From JAVVSR01 sp036654095 (lineage in GTDB: Bacteria; Bacillota; Clostridia; Christensenellales; CAG-917), in the NCBI GenBank assembly GCA_036654095.1, contig JAVVSR010000003.1, positions 89,962 to 153,961 of the forward strand: a stretch of 64,000 bases of DNA, in the 5' to 3' direction. Under the pieces are notes generated by a model, which worked only from the letters and a program-made list of their open reading frames with translations, made no database searches and was not told the origin of the DNA. The translations under genes and the position numbers were made by a program. Shown piece by piece: positions 27,810 to 36,442 of the stretch (position 1 is the first letter of the stretch; each line of letters begins with the position of its first letter).

Positions 27810-28913
27810 ATGTTTGATGTAATAATCGCTGCGTCAGGTAAAAGCAGTCGCGTAGGCGCAAAAATAAATAAACTTTTAATGTATGTAAACGGCCGAACAG
27901 TCATTGAAAACAGTATTCTGCCCTTTTTACAGTTTAACCAATTAGGAAAAATCATTGTCGCCACTTCAACGGAAATATTTGACACGACATCAAAATTACT
28001 TAAAGCTGTTTCAAATAAAGTTGAATTAATTGTAGGAGGCGCGTCTCGCACGGAAACTGTGAAAATCGCATTAAATTATGTCACTGCGCCAACAGTTTTA
28101 ATTCACGATGGCGCAAGGCCATTTATCAGCGCGGAAATCATTGAAAGGGTTTTAGACAAATTACAAACATCTGCCGCGGTAATCCCTACAATTCCGCTAG
28201 AAGATACTATTTCAAATACGTCAAACGGCTTTAAACCCGTAAATAGAAGCGACTTTTCTGCCATTCAAACACCGCAAGGATTTAATTCAAAAAAAATTAA
28301 ATTCGCCTACAATGATATTTCAACAGAATTTACCGATGACGCTACTGTATATGCGCAGTTTTATGACGATATTGAAATGGTTTTAGGCGCAAAAACTAAT
28401 CGAAAAATCACCACATCTGACGACTTGTCTGTAATGGCTTCACGGGTCGGCATAGGGTACGATACTCACCGACTTGTAGAGGGGCGAAAACTTATACTTG
28501 GAGGCGTTGAAATACCTTACAAAAAAGGGCTTTTGGGACACAGCGACGCCGATGTTTTGACACACGCAATTATGGACGCTATTTTGTCGGCATTAGGCGA
28601 AAAAGATATTGGTTTTCACTTCCCCGATAACGACGAAAAATACAAAGACATTTCAAGCATAAATTTGCTTTTAGAAGTACTAAAAATAATGTCAAAATCA
28701 AATATGCAAATCTTTAATTTATCGGCCACAATACTTGCGGAAAAACCTAAACTTGCGCCCTACATTTCGGCAATAAAAAAATTATATTCCGAAATTTTAA
28801 ACATCTCCGAAAATCAAATCGGCATTGCCGCTACTACAACAGAAGGGGTTGGCGATATAGGAAAAGGACTTGCCATTTCAGCTGTTGCTACCGTTTCGTT
28901 AATACTTGGATAA
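27810..28913 (+). CDS. ispDF: Bifunctional IspD/IspF isoprenoid (MEP pathway) enzyme
   Basis: A 367-residue fusion of two MEP-pathway enzymes. Residues 1-210 are IspD (2-C-methyl-D-erythritol 4-phosphate cytidylyltransferase): VIIAASGKSSRVG at the nucleotide loop, GGASRTETV, LIHDGARPF and QTPQGF. From about residue 213 follows IspF (2,4-cyclodiphosphate synthase): RVGIGYDTHRL with the metal-binding Asp and His, LLGHSDADVLTHAIMDA with the third ligand His, DIGFHFPDND, and the C-terminal ATTTEGVG. The ATG at 27810 is preceded by GAGGTG; the ATG at 27789 has no such site. The fused form is common in some Proteobacteria and less usual here. Confidence 0.96.
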   Translation: MFDVIIAASGKSSRVGAKINKLLMYVNGRTVIENSILPFLQFNQLGKIIVATSTEIFDTTSKLLKAVSNKVELIVGGASRTETVKIALNYVTAPTVLIHDGARPFISAEIIERVLDKLQTSAAVIPTIPLEDTISNTSNGFKPVNRSDFSAIQTPQGFNSKKIKFAYNDISTEFTDDATVYAQFYDDIEMVLGAKTNRKITTSDDLSVMASRVGIGYDTHRLVEGRKLILGGVEIPYKKGLLGHSDADVLTHAIMDAILSALGEKDIGFHFPDNDEKYKDISSINLLLEVLKIMSKSNMQIFNLSATILAEKPKLAPYISAIKKLYSEILNISENQIGIAATTTEGVGDIGKGLAISAVATVSLILG

Positions 28914-29243
28914 TTATAAATAAACCCGTTTGACTAGAACAGTCAAACAGGTTTATTTAATTTTAAAAACATCTTTCTTGCTTTTTTTTGCTATTTTTTA
29001 TACTCTTTTCTTTCCTAAAACTTACATAAATATTAGTTGTTTGAAATAATACTTTATCGCTTTTTTGTATTTATTTAACAAATTTTAAGTTTAATAAGTA
29101 CTTGCTTTTTTTATATTAAAACTTTACAACGTATAAAAAATTGTTAGTGTTTTTGTTTATAATGATAATTTTAAAATAGCTATACATTTATATTCAAATA
29201 ACATTATACGAACTTTAAATACTAATATTTACACATAAACTTG
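28914..29243. other. Intergenic region after ispDF
   Basis: 330 very AT-rich bases between the converging ends of ispDF and the 301-residue gene. Apart from the terminator at 28921-28960 I see no gene or structure. Confidence 0.5.
28921..28960 (+). terminator. Intrinsic terminator after ispDF
   Basis: TAAACC-GTTTGACT (28921-28935) pairs with AGTCAAAC-GGTTTA (28941-28955) with one mismatch and a 5-base loop, followed by a T-rich run. It may work in both directions. Confidence 0.8.
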
Positions 29244-30149
29244 CTATTCTGGTTTTATTGTCGTTCCGTCACGCGCTGACTGATAAAGCAACCAATACCC
29301 CTCGCCTGACGTATCCTCAAGCGACAATGGCAACCATTCGCATAGACCCGAAATTTCTTGTGGTGGCGATTGAGTAAACACTCCGTGTATGCCATAGCAA
29401 ATATAAAGTGGCTCGTCAAGTTCATAAATTAAACCTACTACATAGTGGTCATCTGTCACACTCACCCTAACCCACTTGCTGTTTGGCACAATTTCCATCA
29501 ATCGGTTATCCTGTGGATAGCATATAAACATTTCATCAAGCTGCGGCTTGACTGCCAAGTAAAAGTTGTCGCCATTATATCTAATTCCCTCGTTCAAAAC
29601 AACGTTAGAGTTTTTACTCATAGATACTTTGTTTATTGTTGTTTTTTTATCATTATTTGCCAAATTAATTGATGTTTCTACTTCGTTTTCACTGCCCAAA
29701 ATGTCTACGTCGACATCATCTGAATTATTAAGTAATTTTATGCTATTATTTTCATCTTTTTGAGTTAGTTTTTTTACTTTTTCTTCGGCCTTTATTTGTT
29801 TATTTTTCGCTAGTTCTTTTTGTCGAGCATACTCATCTGGAAGGTTAAAACATCGATATTTTTCGCCTCCTGACGAACCATATAATACCGCTTTATTATC
29901 TTCCAAAACTATACAATCAACAGTCTTTCCTAACTCAACATTTCCAAGCGAAAGTATGCTTTTATTTTCCACCTCAAACGCCATCAAATTTTTATCAGCC
30001 GACATCAATAACGTCATTGGAAATTTTCCACAATTATGTATCGAAACGTTGGCTGTTGTAACTCCGCCATTTTCCGTAATTTTAATAATCCCTGCGCTGC
30101 CTTTGTCACCTATATCATTTAAAATTATTATTTTTTTTTGAAATGCCAT
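29244..30149 (-). CDS. Unrecognised 301-residue protein
   Basis: I do not recognise this gene. It has no signal peptide or membrane span. Three parts can be seen. Residues 1-105 look beta-rich, with GSAGIIKITENGGVTTANVS and an alternating hydrophobic pattern. Residues 105-185 are polar and charged, with Lys/Glu and Asn/Asp runs, and are probably disordered. Residues 190-301 are again beta-rich with several Trp and Tyr and end in YQSARDGTTIKPE. The N-terminal part could be a small beta sandwich repeated in the C-terminal part. AAGGGGG lies 12 bases before the ATG. CATATAATA upstream (about 30195) resembles a sporulation sigma -10, but without a clear -35. Confidence 0.8.
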   Translation of the reverse strand: MAFQKKIIILNDIGDKGSAGIIKITENGGVTTANVSIHNCGKFPMTLLMSADKNLMAFEVENKSILSLGNVELGKTVDCIVLEDNKAVLYGSSGGEKYRCFNLPDEYARQKELAKNKQIKAEEKVKKLTQKDENNSIKLLNNSDDVDVDILGSENEVETSINLANNDKKTTINKVSMSKNSNVVLNEGIRYNGDNFYLAVKPQLDEMFICYPQDNRLMEIVPNSKWVRVSVTDDHYVVGLIYELDEPLYICYGIHGVFTQSPPQEISGLCEWLPLSLEDTSGEGYWLLYQSARDGTTIKPE

Positions 30150-30254
30150 TTAATTATTTTCCCCCTTATGTTGTATGCGTATAAATATTATATGCTGCTG
30201 TAATTTTTAAATTCATTTGTAAATCTTTTGTCAAGCGAATATTGTAATTTTAAT

Positions 30255-30289
30255 AAAAAAAACAGTCTAAGTATTTTATTTAGACTGTT
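30255..30289 (-). terminator. Intrinsic terminator after rsmA
   Basis: On the minus strand, a perfect 10-bp stem AACAGTCTAA/TTAGACTGTT with a 9-base loop runs straight into eight T (30262-30255). Confidence 0.9.
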
Positions 30290-30340
30290 TTTAAACAATA
30301 TAGTTTTTAATTTTTCACGTGGATATGTAAATCCAAAAAT

Positions 30341-30480
30341 CGCATTTAATATTTTAGTTACATGGTTTTTTGCAGTTACTTTCATTATGTTTTGCTTTAA
30401 ATATCATTTCGCATTTAATATTTTAGTTACATGGTTATTTTGCTGCTTCTTTCATTATGTTTTGCTTTAAATATCATTTC
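30341..30480. repeat. Tandem duplication, two copies of about 69 bp
   Basis: The first copy starts at 30341 and the second at 30410, both opening CGCATTTAATATTTTAG and ending TTTAAATATCATTT. They differ at a handful of positions in the middle, so the duplication is fairly recent. Confidence 0.9.
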
Positions 30481-30532
30481 AACGGCTAAAAAATGTGCAA
30501 CCTTACGTATCTTATAAATAAAACCTATTGCA

Positions 30533-31384
30533 CTAATTTTTTTTACTTTTAATTATCGACAAAAAAGTTGCATTTTTTGAAATCATAACCATATCGTCAA
30601 TTCCCAAAACTTCTCCACGTATTCTAACGTCAAAACCAAGTTCCGTTAAAACCTGCTCGGCTTCCGTACGCGTAATATTAAAGCTCGAAACTAAATTATT
30701 AGTGAAAGTTTTGCGCCGCATAGCAAATGCGCTTTTAATAAGCCGTTGCAATAAGGCTTTATCTTCAGCGCAATATTTGTTTGACAAATCAATCCTAACT
30801 AATGAGCTATCCACCTTCGGAACGGGGAAAAACATGGTTTGACTAACTTGGTCAACTATGCTCGCTTCTCCATAAAGACTAATAGCCATCGTTATTGCGC
30901 CATAATCTGCCGTATCTTTTTTCGCTACAAAGCGATTTGCCACTTCTTTTTGAACCATGACGGTAATTGTTTGCGGCTTCAATTCGCTTTCCAAAAACCG
31001 CATAACAAGTGCGGTCGTAATGTAGTAAGGAATGTTGGCCACTACTTTAAAATTTTCGGGGACAATCGCCGTTACGTCACTATCTGACATACTCAATATA
31101 TCTTTAAAAATTACCTCAACATTTTCAAGCCCTTGCAAAGTTTCATTTAAAATAGGTTGCAAGCGTTCGTCGACCTCAAAGGAATAAACTTTTTTGGCAA
31201 CAGCAGCAAGCGCGCGCGTCAAAGTCCCTGCGCCTGTCCCAATTTCGACAACAACATCATTTGACATAACTCCGCTATGTTCGACAATTTTATTCAAAAA
31301 ATTTGTATCCGAAATAAAGTTTTGCCCTAAATTATGATTAAAACGGAAGTTGTTTTCAATTAAAATATCTTTCAGCTTTCTCAT
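30533..31384 (-). CDS. rsmA: 16S rRNA dimethyladenosine transferase RsmA (KsgA)
   Basis: RsmA dimethylates two adjacent adenines near the 3' end of 16S rRNA during 30S assembly. The 283 residues include FNHNLGQNFISD at the N-terminus, the SAM-binding VVEIGTGAGTLTRALA near 45-60, VVANIPYYITTALVM (catalytic NIPY motif) near 112, and FPVPKVDSSLVR. The start overlaps the stop of the radical SAM gene by four bases (ATGA), so the two are coupled. A strong terminator follows. Confidence 0.98.
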   Translation of the reverse strand: MRKLKDILIENNFRFNHNLGQNFISDTNFLNKIVEHSGVMSNDVVVEIGTGAGTLTRALAAVAKKVYSFEVDERLQPILNETLQGLENVEVIFKDILSMSDSDVTAIVPENFKVVANIPYYITTALVMRFLESELKPQTITVMVQKEVANRFVAKKDTADYGAITMAISLYGEASIVDQVSQTMFFPVPKVDSSLVRIDLSNKYCAEDKALLQRLIKSAFAMRRKTFTNNLVSSFNITRTEAEQVLTELGFDVRIRGEVLGIDDMVMISKNATFLSIIKSKKN

Positions 31385-32001
31385 ATTTTATTTTCACTTT
31401 CATAGGCTTTTATATATTCTCTAACGCGATATTCTGCGCCAATACTTTCTGCAATTAAACGACATTTTTCGACTTCTTCTTTTCCGATAGTATCAACAAC
31501 GCTAAAAACTGTATGAATACCATTAGCAATGCAATCTCGCGCAAAGTCAAGCATTGAATTATAACCTTCTTCACCAAAACAGCAATTACAAATTTCGTTA
31601 TATTTTTTAGCGTTACTTGCGTTTAAACTAATGCTTACGACATCGAGTTTTCCAACAAGTTTTTCAGCAACCCCGCTGCCACAAATAAGACTAGCTTGCC
31701 CGTTAGTATTTAGCCGAGTTTTTACGCCAACTGACTTAAGATATTTTGCGGCAGTAATCATTAAATCAAGCGCATACAACGGCTCGCCAAAACCACAAAA
31801 AACTGCTTCTCTATATTTTGGCCAATCATAACTTTTTAAGTCAGCAAGAACTTCGTCAGCAGTGGGCTTTGTACTAAGCCACAAGTAATAGTCAGCTACG
31901 CCATCATTGTTATTGCGTATACAAAATTGGCAGCAGTTGCTACATTCATTAGTTAAATTTATATATACCTTATTGTTATATTTATAAGTTAATGTATTCA
32001 T
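31381..32001 (-). CDS. Radical SAM protein, TatD-associated type
   Basis: A short 206-residue radical SAM protein. The cluster motif is ECSNCCQFCIRN near residue 19, in C-x3-C-x2-C spacing, followed by FCGFGEPL (the SAM-binding GE motif) and RLNTNGQA. It ends shortly after RVREYIKAY without a second cluster domain. The family is known for sitting beside tatD, and tatD starts just upstream here (its stop is 313 bases away). AAAGGACAAA precedes the ATG. The substrate is unknown. Confidence 0.9.
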   Translation of the reverse strand: MNTLTYKYNNKVYINLTNECSNCCQFCIRNNNDGVADYYLWLSTKPTADEVLADLKSYDWPKYREAVFCGFGEPLYALDLMITAAKYLKSVGVKTRLNTNGQASLICGSGVAEKLVGKLDVVSISLNASNAKKYNEICNCCFGEEGYNSMLDFARDCIANGIHTVFSVVDTIGKEEVEKCRLIAESIGAEYRVREYIKAYESENKI

Positions 32002-32314
32002 TTTGTCCTTTAAACACCTAGATTAAGCAAATAACAACTTAAAGTCATAAATTATAATTTGCTTTATTTGATTATTTAATATATTATTTACATTGATTTT
32101 AATTTTAAAAACAACTATTTCAATTTACCATATTACTTTAAATTTTTACATATTGATGTATTCAAAATATGTTTACTTGGCTTAATATTTTAAACAGTTT
32201 ACTAAAATAATTTAGCTTAAATAACCATTATTTTTAACTACTTTATGCACAATATAGTGAAGTGTTTTGTCAACATATTTTAATATTTATTTTTGCTTTA
32301 TTAGTATTATACAA
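32002..32314. other. Intergenic region tatD - radical SAM gene
   Basis: 313 very AT-rich bases. TTGACA (minus strand, about 32266-32271) has no acceptable -10 at 16-18 bp. No hairpin with a T-run and no ORF were seen. Confidence 0.5.
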
Positions 32315-33094
32315 CTATTTAATTAACATTTTACTGAACAACCTTTTAGCATTTTCCGTTGTTATATTTGTTAAATCATCAACACTAATGTTTAATATTT
32401 TACTTGCCATTTCCGCAACTAATTTTACGTTTTTAGGATAATTTGTTTTTCCCCTAAACGGCTCGGGAGAGAGATACGGCGAATCGGTTTCAAACATAAT
32501 TCTATCAATCGGAGCGGACATCAACGCGCTGACCGAATGTCGCGCATTTTTATAAGTAATTGGCCCATCGAAACCATAATAGAAGTCAAACTCTGATAAT
32601 TGTTTCATATATTCAGCGCTTCCAGAATAGCAGTGCAAAACCGCGCCATAATAAAGCTTGCTTTTATTGCTTAAAACTAACTTATAAAAATCCTCATAGG
32701 CATCTCGAAGATGTATTATTATTGGCATTTTTAAACTGTATGCCAACTCCACCTGCTCGATAAAAACCAGCTGTTGCTTTTCCCTGTCTGAAAGTTCGTA
32801 AAAATAATCAAGCCCAATTTCGCCCAATGCAACAACTTTATCGCTATCACATAGTTTTGCAAAATCCACATAGTCGCTTGGCCTGCGATTTTTGGCATCG
32901 TGCGGATGTATCCCCACAGTGGCGTATACATTGCTATATTTGTCAGCAATACTTGCCGCGCTAATGCTCGACCGATAATCATAACCAACCGTAATAACCG
33001 ATTCAAGTCCATCGCTAGGCATCGACAAAATAATCGATTGCATGTCCTCTGACAACCTTTCGTCATCTAAGTGGCAATGCGTATCAATTAGCAT
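32315..33094 (-). CDS. tatD: TatD family metal-dependent deoxyribonuclease
   Basis: A 259-residue TIM-barrel hydrolase of the TatD/YcfH family, thought to act in DNA repair or RNA turnover. Metal-binding marks are MLIDTHCHLDDERL at the N-terminus, VALGEIGLDYFY with Glu near 93-96, IIHLRDAYEDF, LHCYSGS near 153, and ETDSPYLSPEPFRG near 205. The start overlaps the metG stop (TAATG), so translation is coupled; the metG-tatD pair is common in Firmicutes. Confidence 0.95.
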   Translation of the reverse strand: MLIDTHCHLDDERLSEDMQSIILSMPSDGLESVITVGYDYRSSISAASIADKYSNVYATVGIHPHDAKNRRPSDYVDFAKLCDSDKVVALGEIGLDYFYELSDREKQQLVFIEQVELAYSLKMPIIIHLRDAYEDFYKLVLSNKSKLYYGAVLHCYSGSAEYMKQLSEFDFYYGFDGPITYKNARHSVSALMSAPIDRIMFETDSPYLSPEPFRGKTNYPKNVKLVAEMASKILNISVDDLTNITTENAKRLFSKMLIK

Positions 33095-35034
33095 TATTTA
33101 ACCTCACTACCGCTGTCAATATCCTTGTCGGGCGAAACTATTGCCAGCTTACCATTCTCGTCGGCGGCGCACAATATCATACCTTCACTTAAAATACCTC
33201 TGAGTTTTACGGGCGCAAGGTTTGCAATTATAGTAACACTTTTACCAATAACGTCTTCTGGCTTATAATATTTAGCAATACCACTTACAATGCTGCGCTG
33301 TACCCCTCCGCAGTCAACTGTTAAATGCAATAACTTGTCCGTTTTTTCAACCTTTTCACAGCTTAAAACTTTTGCAACGCGTAATTGAAGTTTGTCAAAA
33401 TCATCAAGCGAAACTTCGGGTTTATTTATAAATTCGACCTTTTTCTCAACCTTTGGCTCACTACCTTCTGCAAGTTTTTCAAGTTCGGCAACTTCTTTTA
33501 CTATATCATACCTAGGGAAAACAGGTGAAAGCTCTTCAACATTTACGCCTGCCTTGCTAAAACCAAACTTTTTTATACTTTCAAATGTACGCCCGTTTTC
33601 GGGAACGTTAAATGTATCCAAAACTTTTACCGTACCTTTTGTAATGAACGGCAACAACCCAACAGTTACAATTCGGATAACTTCTGACAAGTTGTACATA
33701 ACCGTATTAAGTCGTTCCTTTTCGCCCAACTTATTTAAGCTCCAAGGTGTTGTTTCGTCAATATATTTATTTGCCCGTTGAATAACCTTAAAAATTTCAG
33801 CAATCGCGTCAGGTATTTCAAGTTTATCAATGCGCGCGGTAACATTATCAAGCATAGAAGAAGCCATTGCTATAAGTTCAGCGTCTTCAGGCATTTCGGT
33901 TGACTTAACGGGTATTTGGCCGTTGCAGTACTGATGTATCATAGCAACAGTACGGCTAATTAAATTTCCATATGTGTTGGCTAAATCGTTATTGACGCGG
34001 TTTAGAAGCATACTATTAGTATAGTTGCCATCTGAACCAAATGGAATATCTCTAAGCAGATAATATCTTATCGAGTCAATGCCATATCGTTCCGCCAATA
34101 TAGTTGGGTCGATAACATTGCCTTTGCTTTTGCTCATTTTATCTTCGCCAAACATAATCCAACCGTGACCAAAGACTTTTTTAGGTAGCGGCAATTCAAG
34201 CGACATCAACAGCGCAGGCCAAATTATGCTGTGAAAACGCACAATTTCCTTCGCGGTCATATGGACATCGGCTGGCCAATACTTTTTAAACAGACTATCG
34301 TCATTACTTTCGTATCCTAGCGCAGTAAGATAATTAGTCAGCGCGTCAATCCAAACGTATATAATATGTTCGGGGTCAAACGGAACTTCAATGCCCCATT
34401 TAAACGAATTTCTTGTGACACACAAGTCTTGTAAACCGGGGGTTAAAAAGTTATTAACCATTTCATTGACGCGACTTTTTGGCTCAAGAAATTCAGGATT
34501 ATCTTGAAACAACTTAACAATCCTATCTTGATACTTTGAAAGTTTAAAAAAGTAAGCAACCTCTTTTGTCCGCTCGACTTCGCGACCGCAATCAGGACAT
34601 TTCCCGTCAATTAGTTGCGATTTTGTCCAAAAAGACTCGCACGGGACACAGTACCAGCCCTCGTATTCGCCCTTGTAAATATCGCCCTTATCGTAAAGCT
34701 TTTGAAAAATACGTTTCACCGCCGACTTGTGTTCCTCATCAGTAGTACGAATAAATTTATTATACGAAATATCATATATTTCCCAAATTTTCTTTAAATT
34801 ATTAACCTGAATATCCAAGTATTTTTTTGTATCCATACCACACGCTGCGGCCTTTTCTTGAATTTTCAACCCGTGTTCGTCTGTTCCAGTTAGATAAAAA
34901 ACGTCATAACCCGACATCCTTTTAAAGCGCGCAAGGGCATCGCAGATGACCGTGGTATAGCAAGTTCCCAAGTGCCATTTGCCCGAGGGATAATAAATTG
35001 GCGTAGTGATATAATATGTTTTCTTTTGGGACAT
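33094..35034 (-). CDS. metG: Methionyl-tRNA synthetase
   Basis: MetRS charges tRNA-Met. The 646-residue product has an HIGH-type motif PSGKWHLGTCYT near residue 16, and a connective-peptide zinc knuckle CVPCESF...CPDCGREV near 125-150. KMSKSKGNVIDP lies near 297. After the anticodon-binding helices comes a C-terminal EMAP/tRNA-binding domain (DDFDKLQLRVAKVLSCEKVE onward) that supports dimerisation. It has its own consensus promoter and an AGGAGG site, and is followed directly by tatD. Confidence 0.98.
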   Translation of the reverse strand: MSQKKTYYITTPIYYPSGKWHLGTCYTTVICDALARFKRMSGYDVFYLTGTDEHGLKIQEKAAACGMDTKKYLDIQVNNLKKIWEIYDISYNKFIRTTDEEHKSAVKRIFQKLYDKGDIYKGEYEGWYCVPCESFWTKSQLIDGKCPDCGREVERTKEVAYFFKLSKYQDRIVKLFQDNPEFLEPKSRVNEMVNNFLTPGLQDLCVTRNSFKWGIEVPFDPEHIIYVWIDALTNYLTALGYESNDDSLFKKYWPADVHMTAKEIVRFHSIIWPALLMSLELPLPKKVFGHGWIMFGEDKMSKSKGNVIDPTILAERYGIDSIRYYLLRDIPFGSDGNYTNSMLLNRVNNDLANTYGNLISRTVAMIHQYCNGQIPVKSTEMPEDAELIAMASSMLDNVTARIDKLEIPDAIAEIFKVIQRANKYIDETTPWSLNKLGEKERLNTVMYNLSEVIRIVTVGLLPFITKGTVKVLDTFNVPENGRTFESIKKFGFSKAGVNVEELSPVFPRYDIVKEVAELEKLAEGSEPKVEKKVEFINKPEVSLDDFDKLQLRVAKVLSCEKVEKTDKLLHLTVDCGGVQRSIVSGIAKYYKPEDVIGKSVTIIANLAPVKLRGILSEGMILCAADENGKLAIVSPDKDIDSGSEVK

Positions 35035-35066
35035 ATGAGCCTCCTATATAATAATACATTTATGGT

Positions 35067-35095
35067 ATTATACTATCACATTCATAAAATGTAAA
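35067..35095 (-). promoter_or_regulatory. Sigma-A-type promoter of metG-tatD
   Basis: On the minus strand, TTTACA (35090-35095), a 17-bp spacer and a perfect TATAAT (35067-35072), 32 bases before the metG ATG. There is no room for a T-box leader. Confidence 0.85.
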
Positions 35096-35243
35096 GCAAA
35101 TACAATTTGTATTGACCGTATTTACGCACATTCGTTGGATTACATTTTAAAATTTGGCCGTTATTATAAGCAAAAACATAGTATATTGCATTTTTTTGAC
35201 ACATTTGCCATATCTATTATTAATACTGCTTTAGGAGATTCAA

Positions 35244-35792
35244 ATGAATGCAATATTTATTGTTATAGTAGTCGTATCCATAATAATGGTGTGCATAATT
35301 TCACCCGAAAGCGCGCTAACTATTATGCTCGACGGAAGTATGAACGCCATAAGTTTATCCTTTAAAATGCTGGCAATCTACGCGGTTTGGATGTCTATTT
35401 TAAAGATGATGGAGTCAACTGGATTAGATAAGAAAATCGCAAATTTATTTACTCCGATAACGCACAAATTATTTAAAGGCGAAAGCGACGAAGCGCACAG
35501 CTATATTTCGGTAAATTTGGCATCAAATATGCTAGGTATGGGCGGAGCTGCAACCCCTGCTGGAATAAAGGCTATTGGCGAAATGTATCGGGGCAGCAAG
35601 ATGGCTACCAAAAACATGATTATGCTATTGGTTATAAATGCGACTTCCATACAAATTTTGCCCGCCACGGTCATGGCAATGATGAGCGCCCACGGAAGCG
35701 CGGCCGCATCAAGCATAATTATTCCGTCGCTAATATCGACAATCGTATCGACGTTATCTGGCATAGCGCTGGTTAGCCTAACAAAAGATTAA
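35244..35792 (+). CDS. spmA: Spore maturation protein SpmA
   Basis: SpmA and SpmB are membrane proteins needed for spore core dehydration and heat resistance; they carry the nucleoside-transporter gate fold. The 182-residue product opens with a membrane span (IFIVIVVVSIIMVCII), then MLDGSMNAISLSFKMLAIYAVWM, and has the family signature ASNMLGMGGAATPAGIKAIGEM near residue 95. GGAG precedes the ATG. It is followed on the same strand by spmB after 143 bases. It points to a spore-forming ancestry. Confidence 0.95.
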   Translation: MNAIFIVIVVVSIIMVCIISPESALTIMLDGSMNAISLSFKMLAIYAVWMSILKMMESTGLDKKIANLFTPITHKLFKGESDEAHSYISVNLASNMLGMGGAATPAGIKAIGEMYRGSKMATKNMIMLLVINATSIQILPATVMAMMSAHGSAAASSIIIPSLISTIVSTLSGIALVSLTKD

Positions 35793-35935
35793 ATTCATAT
35801 TATAATAAATAATTTTGTAAATAAAATATCCTATTATGTTTTTTAAACACTTTTAGCGATGATATTATTATAGACTTAGTTATAACTGTTGTTTGATTTG
35901 CAATGTGTTTACTCGATTTTGTTTAAAGGAGCATT

Positions 35936-36442
35936 ATGACAGCCTATATTGTCCCAGCAATTATTGTATTTATGGTTATTTACGCCACCTTTAAAAAAGT
36001 TAGCGTCTACGATAGTTTTGTCGATGGCGCAAAAGAAGCGGGAAAATTAATACTAACAGTATTTCCATACATATCGGCAATTTTTATTTGCATACAATTA
36101 TTTAAAATAAGCGGCCTTGCGGAAATGTTAAGCGGAATATTGGCAAAACCGTTGTCGTTTTTCGGTATCCCACCCGAGTTAGGCGAATTATTGCTGCTGC
36201 GCCCCGTAAGCGGAAACGGAAGTATTGCTTTGCTTGAAACCATTTTTGAAACATATGGCGCTGACAGCTATATCGGAAAATGCGCAGCCGTAATAATGGG
36301 AAGTACCGAAACTATTTTTTATATTTCAGCGGTTTACTTTTCGGGCTGTGATGTAAAGCATCTTAGAAGCGCCATTCCGATATCTTTATTTGCAACTTTT
36401 TTAGGGACAATCGTCGCCTGTCTTTTGTGTCGATTTTTTTAA
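35936..36442 (+). CDS. spmB: Spore maturation protein SpmB
   Basis: Partner of SpmA. The 168-residue product has several membrane spans, DSFVDGAKEAGKLILTVFPYI near residue 30, LLLLRPVSGNGSIALLE near 87, and GSTETIFYISAVYF near 125, all typical of SpmB. AAAGGAG precedes the ATG. Its last 42 bases overlap the end of the convergent AI-2E family transporter gene. Confidence 0.95.
   Translation: MTAYIVPAIIVFMVIYATFKKVSVYDSFVDGAKEAGKLILTVFPYISAIFICIQLFKISGLAEMLSGILAKPLSFFGIPPELGELLLLRPVSGNGSIALLETIFETYGADSYIGKCAAVIMGSTETIFYISAVYFSGCDVKHLRSAIPISLFATFLGTIVACLLCRFF

Larger units (their letters stand above)
30150..30532. other. Intergenic region between rsmA and the 301-residue gene
   Basis: 383 AT-rich bases. 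They hold the rsmA terminator (30255-30289) and a 69-bp tandem duplication (30341-30480), both listed. No gene is supported; a short plus-strand frame across the duplication is an accident of the repeat. Confidence 0.6.

Noticed and set aside
30228..30470. Plus-strand 80-codon frame across the duplicated 69-bp element
   Set aside because: It starts opposite the rsmA terminator, repeats its own sequence because of the DNA duplication, and lacks a ribosome binding site.
35035..35243. T-box or SAM leader before metG
   Set aside because: A perfect promoter lies only 32 bases before the start codon, leaving no room for a leader.
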